From NCBI RefSeq assembly GCF_010389155.1, contig NC_057769.1, positions 8,370,735 through 8,434,734 on the forward strand: a DNA stretch of 64,000 bases. Direction: 5' to 3'. The position numbers and the translations under genes were made by a program. Below are positions 10,990 to 22,321 of the stretch, in pieces. Positions within the stretch are counted from its first letter, which is position 1. Each line of letters starts with the position of its first letter. Under the pieces are notes generated by a model. The model searched no databases and was not told the DNA's origin. It worked only from the letters and a program-made list of their open reading frames with translations. The DNA is from Erigeron canadensis (taxonomy: Eukaryota; Streptophyta; Magnoliopsida; Asterales; Asteraceae).

Positions 10990-11727
10990 CAGTAAGTATA
11001 TACAAAGGAATGCTTGTCGAAACTCGTCATATGATTATGTGCGTATTTGAGGAATTGTAATTGCATGCGGAACATGTGTTTTGGATTCTATACATATATG
11101 GGATGGGATTGGGTCGAGGTGTGATTGTGACTTTGTGAGTAGTTCTAAAGGAGCAATTGATGAATATGATAATTGAATATGTAGTACGTCTATGTGCGTA
11201 TCCGATCATTTCATTCCTCACGTGTATGATCGAGAGTAATAATTATATGGGGATAAATTTAAATATGTCATTCACGTATCACATTATATCAGATAATGGG
11301 TAAAACTAATAATAATAATAAGACATGGACTCATGGAGAGTTGAGCCACACGGGTAAAACTCGATAACGATTCATTTAGATACGATATCTTGACTGTGTA
11401 TTATTTGAAATCTGAGTAGTTTGCAAGAGCTTTTATCCACTGAATAAACACTATATATTCTTGAGAGGCCGGTCTTTTACATAGCCAAGATATCTTTTTA
11501 TTCATTTAAAATATGTTGTATTTCTAATTAAATCTGACTATAATATCTCGACTTTATTATACTTAAAGCATAAGAATCGTTTAAAAAAGTCTTCAATTTT
11601 GAGAAGTTACTTTGAAGTGGACAAAGTTAGGCTATATTAGAAGTTTAATTATTGGTCCGTGGTAATATTGTTTTGGCAGAGTTATCAGTTATGCATTATA
11701 AAATCAAAAGTTTCATATATAAATTTT
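10701..11727. other. intergenic, no gene seen; TA microsatellite
   Basis: Holds a (TA)n tract at about 10933-10986 and otherwise unremarkable AT-rich sequence. The open frame near 11027-11221 has no recognisable protein character. Confidence 0.6.
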
Positions 11728-11925
11728 AGGGCCCGTTTCTTTTTAGTTATTAAGTACTGAATGTATTAAGTGGTTAAATGCATTAAGAATGTCTGTATGT
11801 ATTAAGTAAATATAAGTAGTTGATGGTTATTTTTGTTTATTAAATAAAAAAAAGCATGAAATTTGCCTGAATGATTAAGTTATGAACTATTGAGTTTAAT
11901 AAGTAAAAATGAAAAGACCCTAGTC
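11728..11925. mobile_element. possible MITE with imperfect terminal repeats
   Basis: The left end TAGGGCCCGTTTCTTTTTAG and the reverse of the right end (TAGGGTCTTTTCATTTTTAC) are similar; the interior is AT-rich with repeated ATTAAGT. GGGCCCGTTT-type ends are common in plant hAT MITEs. No convincing target duplication was found. Confidence 0.4.
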
Positions 11926-13256
11926 TCAAATTTTGTAATTATGATGTTATGCATTCTAATTTCTTGTGTGAAACCATCAAATTAGAAAATGATAATTGAA
12001 CAGTTATTTACTGAAATTTTTTCTTTCATATAGTAAATATGGAATGAAAATACACCAAGTATTTTATACGGAGTACATCATACCCAAAAATAGAAAAGAC
12101 AAACGCGGGAGAAGTATTTAATACCATGAAAAGAAAATAATTGTGAAAGATGCAATGAATTAAGTAGTACAAGACAAAAGAAAGAGGACTTAGGTGGAGT
12201 TGTTATAATTACCTTTGTTTTTTATTAAAGCAAACAAATGTCCAAAAATACAATTTAGGCTAAAACCAAAGGATGGAAATCAAACGCCCTCATCCATCAC
12301 ATTTCACACAGATATTGCATGAGACTATTTTCAATATTAATGATATTTTCAATACTAGTATGATCGTATCTTTTAAGGCTTTTAACTAAACTTTCAAAAA
12401 TTTTACAAATATTTACAGTCTTTTAATTTTACATTCAATCTTACAAATATCTTTACATGTATTTTTATTTCATATACAACCAAAAAATAAATATTTATGT
12501 GCTTATTAGAAGCACGTACTATGAACAAAAAGATACAAACAAGGATATATCAGTGAAAATTTTGTCATGGTTGATGGTTAAAATCAAAATGTGATGGTGT
12601 TTGACAGTCAATTTAATCAACCGTTTATATATAAAATATTATTAATGAACGGAATGTAAGAAAAAAAATCTACGGCTAATTAAAATATCATTAATGAACG
12701 GAATGTAAGAAAAATAATCAAGATGTGGATATTTTTTTTAACCACAATCTAGATGTGGATATTGATAATTATTAAAAGTATTTTGTGTTAATCTATACAA
12801 TTATATCATTTGTTGGCCCTTGTATTTTCATATTATGGTTAACAACAAAATCGGTCAACAAAAAGATTAAACAACATGCGCTGAATCTGGACTTTACTAC
12901 ATAGGTTATTAAAAAAAGATTATAACATATATTACTGTATTCAATAATAATACATAGCAACAATGAAAGTGAAAAATATGTAGCATGCCTATCTATTCAT
13001 CAAATGTAATTATATGTACAAAATAAAATACTAAACATGACAACAATTTATTCATATAACATTCACATAAATATAATACGTATAAGTAAAAAACCAATAA
13101 GATAAATAAGAGAAATTCATTATAGTTTTTGTTTTTAGTTATGCTGAAGAGATGAAGGAAATACCTTATGTAGTGATGGAAAAAATATAATCTCAAACAC
13201 AATCAAGTTATAAAGTATTTTATCTCCGTCAACCAAGAAACTCATTTATAAAACTC
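11926..13256. other. intergenic, no gene seen; short direct repeat
   Basis: AT-rich. The phrase ATTAATGAACGGAATGTAAG occurs twice at about 12641 and 12690, and ATCAAGATGTGGATATT / ATCTAGATGTGGATATT twice just after. No protein-like frames. Confidence 0.5.
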
Positions 13257-13897
13257 AAGTAACAATTATTATCATTATATAATAGACTTTGTTTGTGCTA
13301 GAATACAAACCAATTTCGGTTACTTTATTTTATATGTTCGGTCAAGAGAAGGAAGGACACGAACAACAAAATTGTTTTGTTATATATAATCTAATAATAA
13401 TAATATTTTCATATGATTTCTAAATTTTGATATAGTTTATATATTTTTTACAAAAGTTTTATATAATCTAGCTATAATTTCAAATAGTTGAAAGTCCATG
13501 CAATTTCAAGCACAAAATTATTCCAAAAATAGTTTTTTTTTTGTTTGTTTGGAAAACTTTGGAGTAAAAGTAGATTTAGATATAAATATTCTTTTTTTCA
13601 TGTATGTGATTCTTTTTCATTTTTATAATTAATATAGAGGTATAAGATTTGATTTGATATTATGAATATTTTATATTTTTCATGTACGGGATTTTCTTTT
13701 AAAATATAGGAGTATGAGATTTGATTTGTTATTATATTGTTTTTATTTAATATTTTGTATTAAATTTATACAATATTGTTAAAAAAAATATGGAGCTGCC
13801 ACATAGGATAAATCCTACGTGGCAATGTTTAAACATAGCTTTAGTTTGAGGAGTGCTTCAGAAGTATCGATTAACTACTGTTTTATAATGTAGATAG
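13257..13897. repeat. tandem duplication, copy 1 (641 bp)
   Basis: Begins AAGTAACAATTATTATC and ends ATGTAGATAG. It is repeated directly at 13898. The copies differ by scattered substitutions and small poly-T length changes. Near its end is a small inverted repeat GCCACATAGGAT / ATCCTACGTGGC. Confidence 0.9.
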
Positions 13898-14540
13898 AAG
13901 TAACAATTATTATCATTATATAATAGACTTTGTTTGTGCTAGAATACAAACCAACTTCGGTTACTTTATTTTATATGTTCGGCCAAGAGAAGGAAAGACA
14001 TGAACAACAAAATTGTTTTGTTATATATAATCTAATAATAATAATATTTTCATATGATTTCTAAATTTTGATATAGTTTATATATCTTTTACAAAAGTTT
14101 TATATAATCTAGCTATAATTTCAAATAGTTGAAAGTCCATGCAATTTCAAGCACAAAATTATTCCAAAAATAGATTTTTTTTTTTTTCGTTTGGAAAACT
14201 TTGGAGTAAAAGTAGATTTAGATATAAATATTCTTTTTTTTCATGTATGTGATTCTTTTTTATTTTTATACTTAATATAAAAGTATAAGATTTGATTTGA
14301 TATTATGAATATTTTGTATTTTTCATGTACGGGATTTTCTTTTAAAATATAGGAGTATGAGATTTGATTTGTTATTATATTGTTTTTATTTAATATTTTG
14401 TATTAAATTTATACAATATTGTTAAAAAAAATATGGAGTTGCCACATAGGATAAATCCTACGTGGCAATGTTTAAACATAGCTTTAGTTTGAGGAGTGCT
14501 TCAGAAGTCTCGGTTAACTACTGTTTTATAATGTAGATAG
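13898..14540. repeat. tandem duplication, copy 2
   Basis: Direct head-to-tail copy of 13257-13897 with only a few percent divergence. Neither copy encodes a recognisable protein. Confidence 0.9.
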
Positions 14541-14541
14541 A

Positions 14542-14736
14542 TATATTGGGGATGCGAATATAAGGTTGTTAGGTACCTAAGCTTAGGTGTGGAATACTCA
14601 CATATTATTTTTTTAATCCATAAATATCATGGAGGCCAAAGCATTTAATCATTAAGAAAAAAATATTAAAAAATTTGTATGTGAGGGGTTCCACATCTAA
14701 GCTTAGGTGCCGGACAACCTTATATTCACTTTTCCC

Positions 14737-14740
<4 letters not shown>
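14542..14740. mobile_element. foldback MITE, about 200 bp
   Basis: Left arm GCGAATATAAGGTTGTTAGG plus CACCTAAGCTTAG-type sequence pairs with the right arm TAAGCTTAGGTGCCGGACAA plus CCTTATATTCAC. Terminal inverted repeats of about 60 bp surround a short AT loop. The right end runs into a TA/GA microsatellite (14741-14777). Confidence 0.7.
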
Positions 14741-14777
<37 letters not shown>

Positions 14778-15105
14778 TAACACTCCGGTGAGAATACTTA
14801 AAAAACATCATTTTGATGCATTAAAAGTCCATAAAACTAACATAATGCATAACTAATCATCATTATTTAGGTGTTTAAGAACACATTGCCCTGTCAAAAT
14901 CAAGAAAATCATGTCTTTTGTTTTGTGCATTTATCTTGGATGCATATTCTTCAAAACGATGCATCCACAAAAAATCGTGATTTTTTTGATTTTGACGTAT
15001 CAATGTGTTAAACACTTAAATAATGATAATTAGTTATGCAATATGTTAATTTTATGGACTTTTAATACATCAAAATGATGTTTTTAAGTGTTCTCACCGT
15101 TCTTA
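14778..15105. mobile_element. foldback MITE with arms of about 105 bp
   Basis: The left arm starting TAACACTCCGGTGAGAATAC and the right arm ending GTTCTCACCGTTCTTA are reverse complements with few mismatches, including ACATCATTTTGATG and AAAAGTCCATAAAA. A central region of about 110 bp has no coding sense. Confidence 0.75.
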
Positions 15106-15156
15106 TTTTAAGACTGTTCTTATTTGATTGTTCCCTTATATATATATATATATAGG

Positions 15157-15619
15157 GGTGAGTTATTTTGAATACAAGGGAAAAAAATTACAAAAAGTAC
15201 AACCTTCTTTTCCGGCGACCGCCACACCTCGTCCTTCTTCCTTCTTCTCCGACGAACAACCATCGCCGCCACCTCCGGTGACATCTCCGACGACTTTCCG
15301 GCGAAAATCAGGGTCGTTTTCAGGTGGATACAGTACAGGCTAGTGGTCCTCATCCGTTCTAAACTGGTTGTCAAGGGACGCATATGGGAATCGTATGGAT
15401 TTGATGGACAACGATCCAAGAAAAGGTGACGGTTTGCTACGGTACGGACAAAGTCCTTGTTGTCGGCGCTGGCGCCATGGTTGGGGTGGTCGGAGATGAT
15501 GGTGGCTGGTGGTGGTTGTCTCACCGGAGAAGGAAGTGGTGGCTGGCGGCGGCAGTCTCGCCGGAGAAAAAGCATGCTGTTGGCTGGAGAAAGAAGAAGA
15601 AGGCTTGATCTGATATGTC

Positions 15620-15623
<4 letters not shown>
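15157..15623. other. GC-rich insert between two TA arrays
   Basis: A patch clearly richer in G+C than its surroundings, dominated by CCGGCGA / TCCGGTGA-type repeats, with open frames on both strands that are mutual shadows. It sits between (TA)n runs at about 15134-15156 and 15624-15674. No domain is recognisable. It could be a captured gene fragment in a transposon or simple CCG-rich repeat sequence. Confidence 0.4.
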
Positions 15624-15674
<51 letters not shown>

Positions 15675-15677
<3 letters not shown>

Positions 15678-15879
15678 TTCTAGGTAAAATAAAATAACTT
15701 TTAAAATAAAACAAAGAAAACATTAAGTTTCTCTTTACTATGCATCATAAAAATTATCGCTCATCAATACACATTTGTGTTTCATGAATCTTCGTGCATC
15801 AAATTTACCATGATCTCAGAGTCAAGATCTTGTCTTATTTGTTTTACTTTAATACTTGTTTTACAATAACCAACCTTTT

Positions 15880-15881
<2 letters not shown>
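15675..15881. mobile_element. TIR MITE family X, copy 1, in a TA array
   Basis: Ends are inverted: ATAGGTTCTAGGTAAAATA on the left and, reversed from the right, TATAAAAAGGTTGGTTATTG. The interior includes ACCATGATCTCAGAGTC and CAAGATCTTGTC. A related copy lies at 25010-25192. Flanking (TA)n tracts on both sides fit a TA-targeting element. Confidence 0.6.
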
Positions 15882-15924
<43 letters not shown>

Positions 15925-15929
15925 AGAAA

Positions 15930-16105
15930 ATTGATAAATCGTTCTAAAGATTAGCCTAAAAACTATTCTAAAACTATAAAAAGGTGACATGTGGTATCCA
16001 CTAATTCTTTTTTCTAATTTTGCCCATTGATTTTGCCACATGTCTTTATCTAATAGTTAGAAACATTTTTATGTCATTCTATTAAGAGGATTAATCATTT
16101 CCCAT
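15930..16105. mobile_element. possible MITE, copy 1 (GACATGTGG family)
   Basis: The ends GATAAATCGTTCTAA and, reversed from the right, GATTAATCCTCTTAAT are weakly inverted, and the inner pair GACATGTGG / CCACATGTC is exact. A diverged copy appears at about 20350-20515. Confidence 0.4.
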
Positions 16106-16214
16106 ATAATATAAACATTAGGTAATAAGTTAAAAATGATAATGTTTAAATTTTTTAAATTTAAGACATTACATAAATGTTTTATAAGATAGTATAGATA
16201 AAGTTATTATTAAT

Positions 16215-16440
16215 CCGTTTGGTCTTAGGTTAAGTGACCTGCTGGGTAGTTTCTTTGGAGAATTAGCAGAGCGATGTTGACTTGTAGGCCCATGATCGAA
16301 TCTTGATTCCTTGTGTTTTAAGGCATTTACCTCTTGAACGTGTGTGCATAATGTTATCACTCATGTTGTGCAGGAGTGCGCAAGTTCCAACATACTGCCC
16401 ACTTTAGATATTAGTATTAGAGTTCAAATTGTTAAAAAAA
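16215..16440 (+). mobile_element. possible SINE remnant
   Basis: GGTTAAGTGACCTGCTGG near the start and CCATGATCGAATCTTGA about 60 bases on resemble pol III A and B boxes. No second copy was found in the window, so this is tentative. Confidence 0.3.
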
Positions 16441-17220
16441 ATAAAGTTATTACAAGCAAAATAATAGGTTATGACAATATTTTGTACTCTTTTGGTTTCA
16501 AAAAATAAAAAAATTATCATATAAAATAAAATTTATTACAACTTATAGTTTAGAATGAGTATTTCATTCTATGGTAATGTAATATATTTTTGTTTAAAAG
16601 TGGAATTGTGATTGGAGGATTCCCAACAATCAAAAGAAAAGAAAAAGAAAACAAGAAATAGGACGAGATAATTTACTGTAAATAGGAATGAGCAAAAGTG
16701 CTAAAAAACCAAAACTGAACTAGTACTGTATCAGTATTGGTACCAAAAATTGGTACCGATATGAATTCAGTTTCAGTATAAGTTTTCATTTTGAGACGAA
16801 ATCATTTTTGATAATAATCGGTTCAGTATAAGATAATCGAATATGAATTTGAATTATGTGAAAAGAATATTACAATAGCATACAATGGTTGGCTTTTGTA
16901 ATTTCTCTGGTAGTTTTATTTACTCTTATTGTAATATCATTAAACATGAATAGTGTTACCGTCATGTGATATTTTTCTCATGGTTCATCTACCTCTCATA
17001 TCATTATTCAGATTTTGTCATATCAGACAAAGTATCAGGAAGGAAAAATCCCAAATCTCGTCATAAAGATCGAACTTAAAACTTTAAATAAAACAGGAAG
17101 CGTTACCCACCACTAACAAAAAAAATATATGGAGGACTATAAATTATTAACAAGAAAAATTATGTTAGTAAATACAAGTATATAAAATGGGTCCCATTTT
17201 ATAAAGTTGATTTCGGCCGC
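16441..17220. other. intergenic upstream of the GID1 gene
   Basis: No gene seen. Around 16730-16830 are short repeats such as TTGGTACCAAAAATTGGTACC (palindromic about KpnI-like GGTACC). Confidence 0.5.
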
Positions 17221-17334
17221 CTGCTTTGTCGTCTCTCTCACAACCTCCAATCCATATACCATATGTCTCTCTTTCTCTTTCTCTCTCTATTTTACTCTCT
17301 CTATTTCTTCTTGGTTACTTTCCATTTTTCATTT

Positions 17335-17343
17335 TATATAAAT
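17335..17343 (+). promoter_or_regulatory. probable TATA box of GID1
   Basis: TATATAAAT about 265 bp before the ATG, preceded by a long CT-rich stretch (17226-17300) of the Y-patch type found in plant core promoters. Transcription would start about 17365-17375. The implied 5' leader contains a CAT repeat at about 17532-17552 and may itself be spliced (TTGTTGCAG at 17376-17384). Confidence 0.5.
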
Positions 17344-17600
17344 ACACATATCATATTCATGTGTCTCATCTTGTTGCAGAAAACACTCTGAAAATACTAG
17401 GAACTAAAGTTTTGGCCTTTTGGGGTTGTTTCTCAAGAATTATCTGCAGTGGTCAAACACTGGTCAAAGTGTGATCAAAAGAAGAAAATTAACCACAACA
17501 AAAATAGCTGAAGATTTAATTTCTATTTCCCATCATCATCATCATCATCATCAAGAAGAAATATTTGAAGAAAAATTTGCAGTGTTTGTAATTTTAATTG

Positions 17601-19319
17601 ATGGCTGGAAGTAATGAAATCAATGCAAATGAAGCCAAGGTAATCTTTCTTCTTCTTTTTCTTTTCTTTTTGTCTATGATAACCAAAATTTTCTCATACG
17701 TGTATTTCTGCCCCTTTTTTTCTTTTGTTTGTCATGTTCCTCCCAAAATAGTTAATTTTTTTCTCTTGATTATTTATGTTTTTTGATAGACTTTTTGGGT
17801 AATTTTTATTTCATCCTTTGTTGACTAATTTGGTGCTAAAAATTCAATCTTTTGTTCTCCATGATTTCAATTTTGCAAGATATAATTTTTTTTTTCTTCT
17901 AATCTTTCTTTCTTTCTTTTCATCATTATAGTTTCCCTTTTTATTTTTTCATTTTTTTGGACCCATTTTTACCCTTTACTTGACTCATAATTTCAAGTTT
18001 TCATGTTAATCTTCATTTCTTAAAGCTTTCAAAACCTTCTACTTTTATATATATATATACTCGTATTTTATTACTAACCTTGTTTACATTTTTGTCATTT
18101 GACCAATCTTGTTTCTACACATTTTCCCTCAAAATTTCCCTTTTTCTTATATGATTTTTTTTTTTTTTTTTTTTATCATAAATAGTTTCCTTTTTTTTTT
18201 TACCATTTTTTTCCTTAAATTTTACATATCCATTTTACAGTTTTGTCATATGATCAAAATTATGTAAAGATATAAATCATATAGTTGTCAAAAATTTTAA
18301 ATATATTTATTATTATTTTGTAGAAAGTGGTTCCACTACATACATGGATCTTGATATCAAACTTCAAGTTAGCATACAATATGCTCCGGCGACCAGACGG
18401 CACATTCAACCGTGAACTCGCCGAGTTTCTTGACCGGAAAGTTGTCGCAAACACAGTTCCGATTGATGGGGTTTACTCGTTTGACGTCGTTGACCGGTCA
18501 ACAAGTCTTTTAAACCGTATTTACAGGTGTACATCGCCGGAAAATGAAACCTCCGGTACCGGAATCATAGAACTTGAAAAACCCTTAAGCACAACAGAAA
18601 TAGTCCCGGTTATAATATTTTTCCACGGCGGCAGCTTCACACATTCATCAGCAAATAGTGCAATTTATGACACATTTTGCCGGAGACTCGCCGGACTAGT
18701 CAAAGGGGTTGTGGTTTCGGTCAACTACCGGCGGTCACCGGAGCACCGGTATCCATGTGCTTATGAAGATGGGTGGGAAGCTTTAAAATGGGTTCACTCT
18801 AGATCATGGTTATTAAGTGGTAAAGAGAAAAAAGTTCATGTTTATCTCGCCGGAGACAGCTCCGGCGGGAACATTGCCCATCATGTGGCCCACAGGGCCG
18901 CAGTTTCGGGTGTAGAAGTACTCGGGAATATACTTCTACACCCGTTGTTTGGTGGGGAAGAGAGGACAGAATCCGAAAAGAATTTGGATGGCAAATATTT
19001 TGTTAGATTGGTTGATAGAGATTGGTATTGGAGGGCATTTTTACCCGAAGGTGAAGATAGGGATCATCCGGCTTGTAATATATTTGGGCCTCGTGGGTCG
19101 GATCTATCCGGGGTTAAGTTTCCTAAGAGTCTTGTAGTTGTAGCCGGGCTCGATTTGGTTCAAGATTGGCAATTAGCTTATGTTGAAGGGTTGCAAAAAT
19201 ATGGGCAAGATGTGAAACTCTTGTTCTTGCAAAAGGCTACAATTGGATTCTATTTCTTGCCAAACAATGAGCATTTCTATACATTGATGGAGGAAATGAA
19301 GAACTTTGTGACTTCATAG
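17601..19319 (+). CDS. GID1: gibberellin receptor GID1 (GID1B-like), two exons
   Basis: Soluble nuclear/cytosolic gibberellin receptor; the hormone-bound form binds DELLA proteins and leads to their ubiquitination by SCF-SLY1/GID2. Exon 1 is 17601-17639 (MAGSNEINANEAK), intron 17640-18323 (GT..AG, phase 0), exon 2 18324-19319; 344 residues. This short first exon is typical of plant GID1. Visible: N-terminal lid TWILISNFKLAYNMLRRPDG; HGG at about 114-116; YDTFCRR; GDSSGG with Ser192; WYWRAFLPEGEDRDHPACN; Asp290 in GLDLVQDW; ATIGFYFLPNN. The hydrolase-family catalytic His is replaced by Ile320, as expected for a receptor rather than an esterase. Compared with some family members the C-terminus is short, ending MEEMKNFVTS. 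The frame is intact and splice sites are good, so it is probably functional. Confidence 0.95.
17640..18323 (+). other. intron of GID1
   Basis: 684 bp, donor AAG/GTAATC and acceptor TTTTGTAG/AAA. Strongly U-rich, as plant introns are. Splicing joins codon 13 (AAG) to codon 14 (AAA) without splitting a codon. Confidence 0.9.
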
Positions 19320-20349
19320 ATTCCACTTGGGAAAAGCGCGAAAAGCTCAAATTCGGGTTGAGTTGGGAGGAGGAGGATATACATAACAAAATCTTTTGAC
19401 ATTTTTACTACTAGTAGTAGTATTATTTTGCAAGTTTCTTGTAAGATCATGAGCCGAGACGCGATAGATGGTCTTAATTGTATTGTTGGGTTTAAAATTG
19501 GGATTTCATGGTAAGAAATCCCTTGCTAAATATGAAGGATTTCATGGTAAGAAATCCTAATAGGTTGTTTTTTGATGATTGTTAATGGAAGCTAACTTTG
19601 TCAAGCCCATGTAATATTACCGAGTATTATTTCATGTTATAATGATTTACTCTTGGTATATAAACATTTCTTTTGGCTTGTGAATATTTTTTTCCTTTTA
19701 TTTTTAATAATGCAAATGTTAATAGTTGGTTCTTAAATAAGAAATTCATTATATACAAACCATGAGGTTTGAACTCAAACTTACACATAACTAAGTGGAA
19801 TTGGCTTGTGAATTGATGTATATTTAGAAATGTTGTAACAATGAACAACTTTTATTTGATAAAAACAAGGGTCCATTTCAAAAGTGAGAATAGATGGATG
19901 GATGGATTGAATATGGGAGTTTGTAGTAATTTTGGAAGGATGGTTATGCAGGTGATGTTTGAGGGGGATGCAATGTGGTTGGTGGAGCATGGAGAATCAA
20001 CAAGAAAGGAGAGGAAATGATTGGGGAATTGGGGACAAGTTTGAGGTTGGGAATATGATGTCTCTGTCTCTATCTTGATTTTACTTGGTTTAGCATTGTA
20101 CTGTTTTTCAAGGGTTTTTGTTGGTAGTATTGCAAAACTTAAGGGAGTATAGTGAAAAATATTAGAAAAACCAGAATTAATAAGTTATCCATTTTTGTTA
20201 TAAAAAATAAATAAATAAATTAGGGAACACAAAATATTATCCAATGAAAAATAAGTTCTCTAAATAATTCCATCCAAACTGATGTTACACGTATATTGTG
20301 GTCATATTGATCAGAAAAATTAAACAATTTTAGATGGCCGGTCGTTGGA
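19320..20349. other. GID1 3' flank and intergenic DNA
   Basis: The first 280 bp is the likely 3' untranslated region; a short direct repeat GATTTCATGGTAAGAAATCC occurs twice at about 19502 and 19539. No further gene seen up to the next MITE. Confidence 0.5.
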
Positions 20350-20515
20350 AAATGAAAAATCCTTTTAATCAATCCTCATAAAAACTTTCATGATATATCC
20401 ATTTGTTAACATATGTAATCTACTAATTTTCTTTCCTAATCTCACCCTTTGATTTTTCACATGTCACAATCTGAATGATTTTTAGGCTAAACAATTAGAA
20501 AGTTCAATCATTACC
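20350..20515. mobile_element. possible MITE, copy 2 (GACATGTGG family)
   Basis: Diverged counterpart of 15930-16105: CTAATTTTCTTTCCTAAT, TTTGATTTTTCACATGTC, and AGGCTAAACAATTAGAAAG. The match is loose. Confidence 0.35.
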
Positions 20516-22270
20516 TTCTTTTTGATATCTTACTCCAAAATAGATGTAAAAAGAATAAAATTTATTCCAAGTGTGTTGGTTATTATTGCATAAACTACAT
20601 CTTGTCGAGTAACTAGATGCAACTAATATGAACCCCGGGCGCAATATACATTCCCCCTACTCCATTTTTACATCTAATTGATTCACTTGTTCTAAATAAA
20701 ATTGATAAGATACTTCTTTTTCTTCTTTATTGTTTTTACGACAGAATTATATTAAAATAAACACCACCAGAATACGTATTGATACTATTTTGGTTCCGAT
20801 TGCATTTAGAAACAAAAGTTTCACTCCTTAGATGCAGCAAAAGAGAAGATCGGTCAGGATGACTTTTTTCGTCGACACAAAGACTCCGCTTCGAGTAGGA
20901 GCAACGTGAAGTATTCGGGTTCGACGGCGTGGATTTAAACTTCCGTAGAATTTTTGTAGACTGATGCATATGTGCATGTTTTTCTTTGTTTAGCTTCACT
21001 TTGGCTACTACGTATATATTTTACTTCTTCTCCAACTTAGCCGAAAGCAAAATTCTTGTCCGTTTATTGAAAAAGTTAATTGAATGGAAAGTTAAAAACT
21101 TAAAATAATGAAAATAAAAAAATACCATTGTATTCATATCATAGTAATAATTTTTTTTGGCTTTTAACTCAAAATTTGATAGGTAACAAACATTTGACAT
21201 CTAGGCTTAAATGATACAATATATCTAATTAGAGATACGTGTAATAAATTCTATTATTGTCTTCCATTGTAGACTTTTTGATAAGTTGGGTGATTTTGAA
21301 TGTTTTTTTCTATTGACTTTATGGCTTACAAGACACGTTGTATTGGATACACTAAATAATTGAAAAAGAATTTTTCAATTAGCTGTATACTTTGTTTCCA
21401 TGGGCTTTGAATATGATTTCCACAAACGACAATATAGTAAAAGTCTTTGTCAAATTAATGAAACATTATTCCCCATTCAATTTTGTTTTTTTCTCCAACT
21501 TTCATTATTTTTAAGTTAACCTTTTCCTTTTTATTTGTACTTTTCTAATTATGTCGATACATTATATCTTTTCTTTTTAACTTTCTCAAAATCGAATTTC
21601 CCCCAATAATATGTTCTAAGTTACTCCGTATATTTTATCTCCCTTTTTATTAATACGTTTTTTAAAAATAACAAAGAGTTACATACTTTACTGAGATCTT
21701 AAATCTACAACCTTTTGTTTAACGTCTTTTCATATCTTTATTGAAATATATTTTATCACGACAGACAAAGAGAATTTTAGAATTTACTATATTAGACAAT
21801 TCGTACAATTATTCGTGAAATCTAATGATCAATTATAGCTGTAATGTCTATCAATATTCTAAAGTATAATTAGTTTAAAAAAGATGGATATCTATTCTAT
21901 TTATTATACTATGAAATGGTAAATTATATATATTCAATGATTTAGGTTGATTCAAGCCATGGAAATTTTTTTGTTTTGTAGTTGATTTGGTCGGTTGTTC
22001 GCCTTTCACACCATATGATTATATTCTTATTTAATATTTTTGCCTCTGATTTTTCGTTTTAGGTGATATTAAATAAATGCGTGATTTCGTAGGCAAAGAT
22101 GAAATTCAACATAAATAAATTATGATACATTTGTCATCGTTGTCGGTGTTTTCAATTAATTCCTCATCCTTGCTTTGGACCATCTTATTTTAAAGGTTAA
22201 GGTGGTCCGATGATCGTCTTTAAGACACGTGCGTTTTCAATCGACATTATAATGTTGGTGCTTATAATGT
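20516..22270. other. intergenic, no gene seen
   Basis: AT-rich sequence. The open frame at 20736-20999 on the minus strand has no protein character I can defend. Nothing repeated or structured stands out. Confidence 0.5.
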
Positions 22271-22321
22271 GCTATGTAGGAGTATTCGACACGTAACCAT
22301 TGTCGAATACTCCAACATAGC
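22271..22321. repeat. near-perfect 51-nt hairpin
   Basis: Left arm GCTATGT-A-GGAGTATTCGACA pairs with the right arm TGTCGAATACTCC-A-ACATAGC: 20 base pairs, one A-A mismatch, loop of 8 bases. Isolated in otherwise plain intergenic DNA. Could be a tiny foldback element or a small-RNA precursor; nothing in the sequence decides this. Confidence 0.75.

Noticed and set aside
15120..15723. Several overlapping open frames on both strands, up to 151 residues
   Set aside because: They run through TA microsatellite and CCG-rich repeat sequence and are mirror images of one another; the repeated YIYIYI tracts are microsatellite translation.
18949..19137. 62-residue frame within GID1 exon 2
   Set aside because: Shadow frame of the intact receptor coding sequence.
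20736..20999. 87-residue minus-strand frame
   Set aside because: No homology signal, atypical composition, no promoter or splice context.
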